A stretch of 64,000 bases of DNA from Micromonospora narathiwatensis (lineage in GTDB: Bacteria; Actinomycetota; Actinomycetes; Mycobacteriales; Micromonosporaceae), in assembly GCF_900089605.1 (NCBI RefSeq), contig NZ_LT594324.1, positions 4,030,001 to 4,094,000 on the forward strand, written 5' to 3'. The position numbers and the translations under genes were made by a program. Of the stretch, positions 59,536-64,000 are shown in pieces (positions within the stretch are counted from its first letter, which is position 1; each line of letters starts with the position of its first letter). The notes under the pieces are model-generated. The model saw nothing but the letters and a program-made list of their open reading frames with translations, had not been told where the DNA came from and did no database searches.

Positions 59536-60559
59536 GTGATCCGGATCGAGTTGGACGAGCCCACCCTGGCCCGTACCCGGATCGCGACCAGCCCGCTCTG
59601 GGAGACCAAGTGCAGCCTCTACCTGCTTCAGCGATACCGGGACGAGGCACCCTGGCCGTACACCAGTTGGGCCCGACACGCCCACCGGGTGCTCGCCGAG
59701 CTTCCCGAGGCGGCTCCAGTGCGGCTCTACTTCCAGACCGGCCCGTGGTATCCGGATTTCCTCGGACCGGTACCGCTCAGCGCGAGCCCGACCATCGAGG
59801 AGGAGCTGACGGCGCTGCGGGCTACCTCGGCCGAGGTGATCGCCGAGCAGGCCCCCCGCTACCACGACCTCGACGACCTGCCGGACTGGCTGCGCCCGTT
59901 CGTCACCGATCGGCAGGCCGCGCTGGACCGGCTCGCCGACGGCATCCCAGGCGTACTGGGACGCGGCGATCGCGCCCTGGTGGCCAGCCATGCGGGCGGC
60001 GCTGGACGAGGAGGTGCTGCACCGCGCACGGGCGCTCGCCGCGCACGGGCCGGACGCGCTCCTGGCCGACCTGCACGAGCGGGTGCGCTGGGAACGGCCA
60101 GTGCTCAGCCTGGTCAAGCCCTCGGAGTGGAGCTTCAAGGCGGTCGATCAGCGATTGCTGCTGATCCCGCTGATCTTCTCCCGGGGCGCGCTGACCCACT
60201 CCACCGACCATCCCGAGGTCATCGCGGTCTCCTACCAGGCCCGAGGCTCGGTGCTGCTGGCTGACCGGCCTACCGGCCACGCCGTGCCCGCGAGCCCGGG
60301 GACCGACCGGCTCGCGGTCCTCGTCGGGCGGGGCCGGGCCCAGGTGCTGCGGGCGCTGGCCCGCCCGGCCACCACCGCCGGCCTCGCCGCCACCCTCGGG
60401 CTCGCCCCGAGCACCGTCTCCGAGCACCTCGCCACGCTGCTCACCGCCGGGGTGGTGCACCGCCGCCGGGTCGGCCGGCGGGTGCTGTACGGCCTGGAAC
60501 CGGCCGGTCTGGCCCTGGTCACCCTGATCGGCGCCGACCCGGCGACCGCCTCCGCCTGA
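59536..60559 (+). pseudogene. DUF5937-type regulator with C-terminal ArsR-like HTH, frameshifted
   Basis: Frame 1 from GTG 59536 encodes MIRIELDEPTLARTR... to LADGI, and frame 3 resumes with AYWDAAIAPWWPAMRAALDEE. Removing one C from CCC at 59946-59948 restores a continuous 340-residue protein with a C-terminal winged helix (RPATTAGLAATLGLAPSTVSE). Both halves have normal codon bias, so the break is recent or a sequencing error. The intact protein would be a transcriptional regulator, likely controlling the ABC exporter starting 60 bases downstream. Confidence 0.85.
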
Positions 60560-60606
60560 GGATTCGGCGAGCGCCGAATTCGTTTCCCCCACCCGGCCGG
60601 CGCTCC

Positions 60607-60612
60607 TAGATT
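60607..60612 (+). promoter_or_regulatory. -10 box TAGATT of a leaderless promoter (ABC ATPase)
   Basis: TAGATT ends 7 nt before the ATG at 60620 of the ABC ATPase gene. Confidence 0.55.
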
Positions 60613-60619
60613 CGCCGCC

Positions 60620-61630
60620 ATGAGCGAGTACGCGATCGAGGCGGCCGGGCTGCGCCGCACCTACCGCAGCCGTACGGGGTGGTTACGACCCCAGCGCCGG
60701 GAGGTGGAGGCGGTCCGCGGCGTCGACCTGACGGTCGGCAACGGGGAGCTGTTCGGCCTGCTCGGACCGAACGGCGCCGGCAAGACCACCACCATCAAGC
60801 TGCTGAACACGCTGCTCATCCCGACCGCCGGCACCGCCCGGATCTGCGGCCACGACGTGGTCACGCAGACCCGGGAGGTACGCCGGCGGATCGGGTACGT
60901 CTTCGGCGGCGACCGGGGCCTGTACGACCGGCTCTCCGCCCGGGACAACCTGCGCTACTTCGCCGAGCTGTACGGGGTGCCGGGGCGGGAGCAGAAGCGG
61001 CGCATCGCCGAGCTGTTGGCGCTGGTCCGCCTCGACGGCCGGGAGAACGAGCGGGTGGAGGGCTACTCGCGGGGCATGCGGCAGCGGCTGCACATCGCCC
61101 GGGGCCTGCTGCACCGACCGCGGGTGCTGTTCCTCGACGAGCCGTCGATCGGGGTGGACCCGGTGGCCGCCCGGGAGCTGCGGCAGACCGTGTCCGACCT
61201 CGCCGCCACCGGCACCACCGTGCTGCTGACCACCCACTACATGGCCGAGGCGGACGAGCTGTGCGACCGGATCGCGGTGATCGCCGGCGGCCGGATCCAA
61301 GCCCTCGGCACCCCGGCCGAGCTGCGGCACCACGCCGACGGCCGGCAGGTGCTGGAGGTCGAGGCGTACGGGGTGACCGACGCCCAGCTCGCCGCGGTCC
61401 ACGCCCTGCCCGGCGTACGCGAGGCGAGCGTGACCGTCACCGGCGCGGCCCAGGTGCTGACCGTGCAGTCCGACGCGGGGGTGGACGTGCAGGCGGACGT
61501 GCTGCGCGAGCTGGACGGGGTCCGGCTGGGCCGGGTCAGCGCCCGCCAGCCCACCCTGGAGGACGCGTACGTGGCGATCGTCAACCGGGTCGACACGACG
61601 CCCCGGCCGGTCAGGGCGGTGCCGGCGTGA
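60620..61630 (+). CDS. ABC transporter ATP-binding protein (multidrug/daunorubicin-type exporter)
   Basis: 336 residues. Walker A GPNGAGKTTTIK, signature YSRGMRQRLHIARG, Walker B VLFLDEPSIGVDP and His-loop TTHYMAEAD are intact, and a C-terminal domain resembles the DrrA-type. It drives export through the two following permeases. The stop overlaps the first permease start (GTGA). It is downstream of the frameshifted regulator and has its own promoter box. Confidence 0.95.
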   Translation: MSEYAIEAAGLRRTYRSRTGWLRPQRREVEAVRGVDLTVGNGELFGLLGPNGAGKTTTIKLLNTLLIPTAGTARICGHDVVTQTREVRRRIGYVFGGDRGLYDRLSARDNLRYFAELYGVPGREQKRRIAELLALVRLDGRENERVEGYSRGMRQRLHIARGLLHRPRVLFLDEPSIGVDPVAARELRQTVSDLAATGTTVLLTTHYMAEADELCDRIAVIAGGRIQALGTPAELRHHADGRQVLEVEAYGVTDAQLAAVHALPGVREASVTVTGAAQVLTVQSDAGVDVQADVLRELDGVRLGRVSARQPTLEDAYVAIVNRVDTTPRPVRAVPA

Positions 61631-62400
61631 ACCTGCTCCGCATGATCTGGGTGGGTCTGCTGCTGCACACCAAGCAGCTCAGCCGTTCCTCGTTCGAGAT
61701 CGCCACCGCACTGATCGTGCCGGTGGTGCAGGCCACCTTGGCGGTGTACCTGTTCCGGGCCGGCGGCGAGCCGGGCCGGCTGCTGGAGGCCGCGGTCGGC
61801 GCCGGCCTGATGGGCGTCTGGTCGTCGGTGCTGTTCGGGTCCGGTGGCGCGATCCAGAACCAACGCTGGCTGGGCACCCTGGAGATGGTCATGTTGGCGC
61901 CCCGCCCGCCCGCGCTGATGATCCTGCCGATCACCCTGGCCACCGCGGTCACCGGCACGTACGCCATGCTCGCCACCCTGCTCTGGGGCCGGCTGCTGTA
62001 CGGCATTCCGTTGGACTTCGCCCACCCGCTGCTGTTCCTGGTCGCGGTCCCGGGCTGCATCCTCGGGCTGGGCATGTTCGGCCTGCTGCTCGCCGCCACG
62101 TTCGTGCTGCTGCGCAACGCCAACGCGCTGACCAACACGTTGGAGTACCCGATCTGGCTGGTCTCCGGGATGCTGGTGCCGATCACCGTGCTGCCCGGCT
62201 GGACCGGCCCGATCGCCGCCGCGCTGCCCACCACCTGGGGTGCCCGGGCGGTCCGCGAGGCTGCCACCGGCGGCGGGCCGGTCTGGCCGTCGCTGGGCAT
62301 CTGCCTGGCGATCAGCCTCGGCTGCCTGGTCGCCGGCGCGCTGATGATGACCTACGTCGAGCGACGGGCCCGCGCCGCGGCGACCCTCGCGCTGGCCTGA
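61627..62400 (+). CDS. ABC-2 type transporter permease
   Basis: 257 residues from GTG 61627, with six hydrophobic helices. LRNANALTNTLEYPIWLVSG and TWGARAVREA are typical of the ABC-2 exporter family. It pairs with the next permease; the ATG of that gene is 12 bases after this stop. The substrate is unknown: drug, lipid or small molecule. Confidence 0.92.
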   Translation: MNLLRMIWVGLLLHTKQLSRSSFEIATALIVPVVQATLAVYLFRAGGEPGRLLEAAVGAGLMGVWSSVLFGSGGAIQNQRWLGTLEMVMLAPRPPALMILPITLATAVTGTYAMLATLLWGRLLYGIPLDFAHPLLFLVAVPGCILGLGMFGLLLAATFVLLRNANALTNTLEYPIWLVSGMLVPITVLPGWTGPIAAALPTTWGARAVREAATGGGPVWPSLGICLAISLGCLVAGALMMTYVERRARAAATLALA

Positions 62401-62411
62401 GGGAGACCACG

Positions 62412-63200
62412 ATGACGGCACTTCTCCGGCTGATCGGCACGGGCGGCGTGATCGCGTACCGGGCCCTGTTCAACTGGACCACCCCGGCGATGTTCATCGG
62501 CTCGCTGCTGGTCGGCCCGATCTTCCAGCTGCTCTTCTTCGCGTACCTGGGGCGGCAGCTCGGGGTCGCCGACGACCGCTTCTACATCGTCGGCAACGCG
62601 GTGCTCGCCGCCTCGCTGTCGTGCGTCTTCGGCGGCACCATGGCGGTCGCCAACGAGCGGCGCTTCGGCACCCTCGGGCACGTGCTGCTCTCGCCGCGCA
62701 GCCGCACCGCGGTCTTCCTCGGCCGGGTCCTCCCGTACGCCGGGAACGGCCTGCTCATCGCGGCGAGCACGCTGACGGTCGGCGCGCTCCTGCTCGGCCT
62801 GCGGGTGCCCGTCGACGCCCTGCCGGGCCTGTTGACGACGCTGGCGGTGGCCGCGCTGTCCTGCGGCTTCTTCGGCCTCACCCTGGGCGCGCTGGGGTTG
62901 CGGTTCCGGGACGTCTGGGTGGTCTCCAACGTCTCGGTCGCGCTGCTGCTCCTGTTCACCGGGGTCAACGTCCCCACGGCCGGACTGCCCGGCTGGATGC
63001 GGGTGGTCGGCGAGGCGCTGCCGATCACCCACGCCGCCCGGGCCGCCCGCCACCTGGCGGCCGGCGAGGGTTTCCCGGCCGCCGTCCCGGCGCTCGCCGC
63101 CGAGGTCACCGTCGGATTCGGGTACGCGCTGCTCGCCGCCCTTCTGCTCAAACTCTTCGAGGCCGAATCCCGCCGCCACGCCTCCCTCGACACCCTCTAA
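62412..63200 (+). CDS. ABC-2 type transporter permease
   Basis: 262 residues with six hydrophobic segments. ANERRFGTLGHVLLSPRSR and LRFRDVWVVSNVSVALLLLFTG, with PGWMRVVGEALPITHAARAARH, fit ABC-2 permeases. A GGGAGACC site precedes ATG 62412. It completes the exporter: one ATPase and two permeases. It ends 103 bases before the carboxymuconolactone decarboxylase gene. Confidence 0.92.
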   Translation: MTALLRLIGTGGVIAYRALFNWTTPAMFIGSLLVGPIFQLLFFAYLGRQLGVADDRFYIVGNAVLAASLSCVFGGTMAVANERRFGTLGHVLLSPRSRTAVFLGRVLPYAGNGLLIAASTLTVGALLLGLRVPVDALPGLLTTLAVAALSCGFFGLTLGALGLRFRDVWVVSNVSVALLLLFTGVNVPTAGLPGWMRVVGEALPITHAARAARHLAAGEGFPAAVPALAAEVTVGFGYALLAALLLKLFEAESRRHASLDTL

Positions 63201-63242
63201 GCCACGCGGGGGCGGGACATGAGCACCGTCACAGCCCCCGGC

Positions 63243-63270
63243 TGTCACACCCCGGGAACGCCGATCCGTC
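63243..63270 (+). promoter_or_regulatory. ECF41-type promoter TGTCACA-N17-CGTC
   Basis: TGTCACA at 63243-63249 and CGTC at 63267-63270 are separated by 17 bases, matching the published consensus for ECF41 sigma factors (TGTCACA ... CGTC). It lies 33 bases before the CMD-family gene whose operon encodes an ECF sigma factor, so it is probably autoregulated. Confidence 0.8.
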
Positions 63271-63303
63271 GTGTCCGCGTACCGACGACACAAGGAGGCA
63301 GCG

Positions 63304-63744
63304 ATGCGGCGGATGAACCTGGCGGCGGTGGCGCCGGAGGCGTACCAGGCGGTACTCGGGCTGGAGAACCACGTCCGGGAGAACCTGGACCACACCGTGC
63401 TGGAACTGGTGAAGCTGCGGGCGTCGATGCTGAACGGCTGCGCGTTCTGCGTCGACATGCACAGTCGGGACGCGCTCGCCGCCGGTGAGTCCAGCCGGCG
63501 ACTGTTCGCCGTCGCCGCGTGGCGGGAGGCACCCTTCTTCGACGAGCGGGAGCGCACGGCGCTGGCGCTCACCGACGCCGTCACCCGGCTCGGCGAGCAC
63601 GGCGTGCCGGACGAGGTGTGGGACGCCGCGGCGAAGGTCTGGTCGGAGCGGGAACTGGCCGACCTGATCCTCGCGATCGCCACAATCAACGTGTGGAACC
63701 GGATCGTGATCAGCACGCGGACCGCGCCGCCGACCGAGGTGTGA
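63304..63744 (+). CDS. carboxymuconolactone decarboxylase family protein (AhpD-like core)
   Basis: 146 residues. The AhpD core has CAFCVDMHSRDA (Cys-x2-Cys-x3-His), the redox-active CxxC and proton-relay His, with ELVKLRASMLNGC upstream. Such proteins reduce peroxides or act on small ketones. ATG 63304 follows AAGGAGG. The stop overlaps the sigma gene start (GTGA). CMD proteins are the usual target gene encoded with ECF41 sigma factors. Confidence 0.93.
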   Translation: MRRMNLAAVAPEAYQAVLGLENHVRENLDHTVLELVKLRASMLNGCAFCVDMHSRDALAAGESSRRLFAVAAWREAPFFDERERTALALTDAVTRLGEHGVPDEVWDAAAKVWSERELADLILAIATINVWNRIVISTRTAPPTEV

Positions 63745-64000
63745 GCACCATCGGGACGGCGCAGGCGGCCGGTGCGCTCACCGCGCACCGGCCGATGCTG
63801 CTCGGGCTGGCGTACCGGCTGCTGGGCAGCCTGCACGACGCCGAGGACGTGCTCCAGGAGGCGTATCTGCGCTGGCTGGACGTCGACCGGGAGTCGGTCG
63901 CCGAACCCCGCCGGTACCTCGCCCGGGTGGTGACCCGGCTGGCCCTGGACCGGCTGCGCGCCCGGCAGGCCGCCCGGGAGACGTACGTCGGGCCGTGGCT
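63741..64000 (+). CDS. RNA polymerase ECF sigma factor (ECF41/SigJ type), N-terminal part
   Basis: 86 residues before the window ends. The sigma-2 region reads AHRPMLLGLAYRLLGSLHDAEDVLQEAYLRWL and then RYLARVVTRLALDRLRARQAARE. The continuation should contain sigma-4 and a C-terminal SnoaL-like domain, which regulates ECF41 factors. The GTG at 63741 overlaps the CMD stop by 4 nt. ECF41 identity rests on partner gene and promoter and cannot be completed here. Confidence 0.88.
   Translation, partial: MSTIGTAQAAGALTAHRPMLLGLAYRLLGSLHDAEDVLQEAYLRWLDVDRESVAEPRRYLARVVTRLALDRLRARQAARETYVGPW

Overview
The window is a high-G+C actinobacterial chromosome segment. Codon usage, GTG starts, long antisense open frames and gene order all point to the Micromonosporaceae (Micromonospora/Salinispora type); the family placement is inference. 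The backbone order uppS-recO...era-(CDA-like)-CBS-ybeY-phoH...rsmE-dnaJ-hrcA...hemW...lepA...rpsT...holA-comEC-comEA...degV-(gpgP-like)-rsfS-nadD...obg-rpmA-rplU-rne is the one found in Mycobacterium tuberculosis between roughly Rv2361c and Rv2444c, so most of the window is conserved housekeeping sequence. No rRNA, tRNA, CRISPR array, transposase or integrase was seen.

Layout. 1-8.5 kb: partial unknown gene, uppS, recO, DUF4097 lipoprotein, membrane acyltransferase, then the era / deaminase-fold / CBS-CNNM / ybeY / phoH operon. 8.6-18.9 kb: beta-lactamase-like hydrolase, HIT protein, SDR, rsmE, dnaJ and hrcA with a CIRCE operator, DUF4870 protein, hemW, enoyl-CoA hydratase, lysozyme-fold protein, MOSC protein. 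19-22 kb: sugar ABC importer (lipoprotein plus two permeases, no ATPase) behind an AGGAAA-N-TTTCCT palindrome. 22.3-31.9 kb: GlsB-type membrane protein, lepA, DUF4240, phosphotransferase, rpsT, small membrane protein, holA, comEC, comEA. 32-35.6 kb: accessory insert of two divergent citrate synthases (one with an N-terminal HTH) beside a truncated alpha/beta hydrolase and an SDR. 35.7-41.1 kb: degV, gpgP-like phosphatase, rsfS, nadD, pepN. 41.1-44.4 kb: DUF397, a small unknown, a CYP152-type P450, DUF4383, GNAT. 44.5-53.2 kb: obg, rpmA, rplU, rne and two radical-SAM-associated genes. 53.4-59.5 kb: Pro/Ala-rich membrane protein, plsC, ileS with a T-box leader. 59.5-64 kb: frameshifted HTH regulator, ABC exporter, and a carboxymuconolactone-decarboxylase/ECF sigma pair behind an ECF41-type promoter.

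Functional themes are ribosome assembly and RNA turnover (era, ybeY, rsfS, rsmE, obg, L21, L27, S20, RNase E, lepA), heat-shock control (hrcA/CIRCE/dnaJ), DNA uptake and replication (comEA/comEC/holA) and cell-envelope precursors (uppS, plsC). The most informative regulatory sequences are the ileS T-box (AUC specifier and a visible Shine-Dalgarno sequestrator), the ECF41 promoter TGTCACA-N17-CGTC, the CIRCE element, and eleven genes with a TANNNT box exactly 6-7 nt before the start codon, the signature of leaderless transcripts. No clearly undescribed multi-gene system was found; the best unusual leads are listed as findings.
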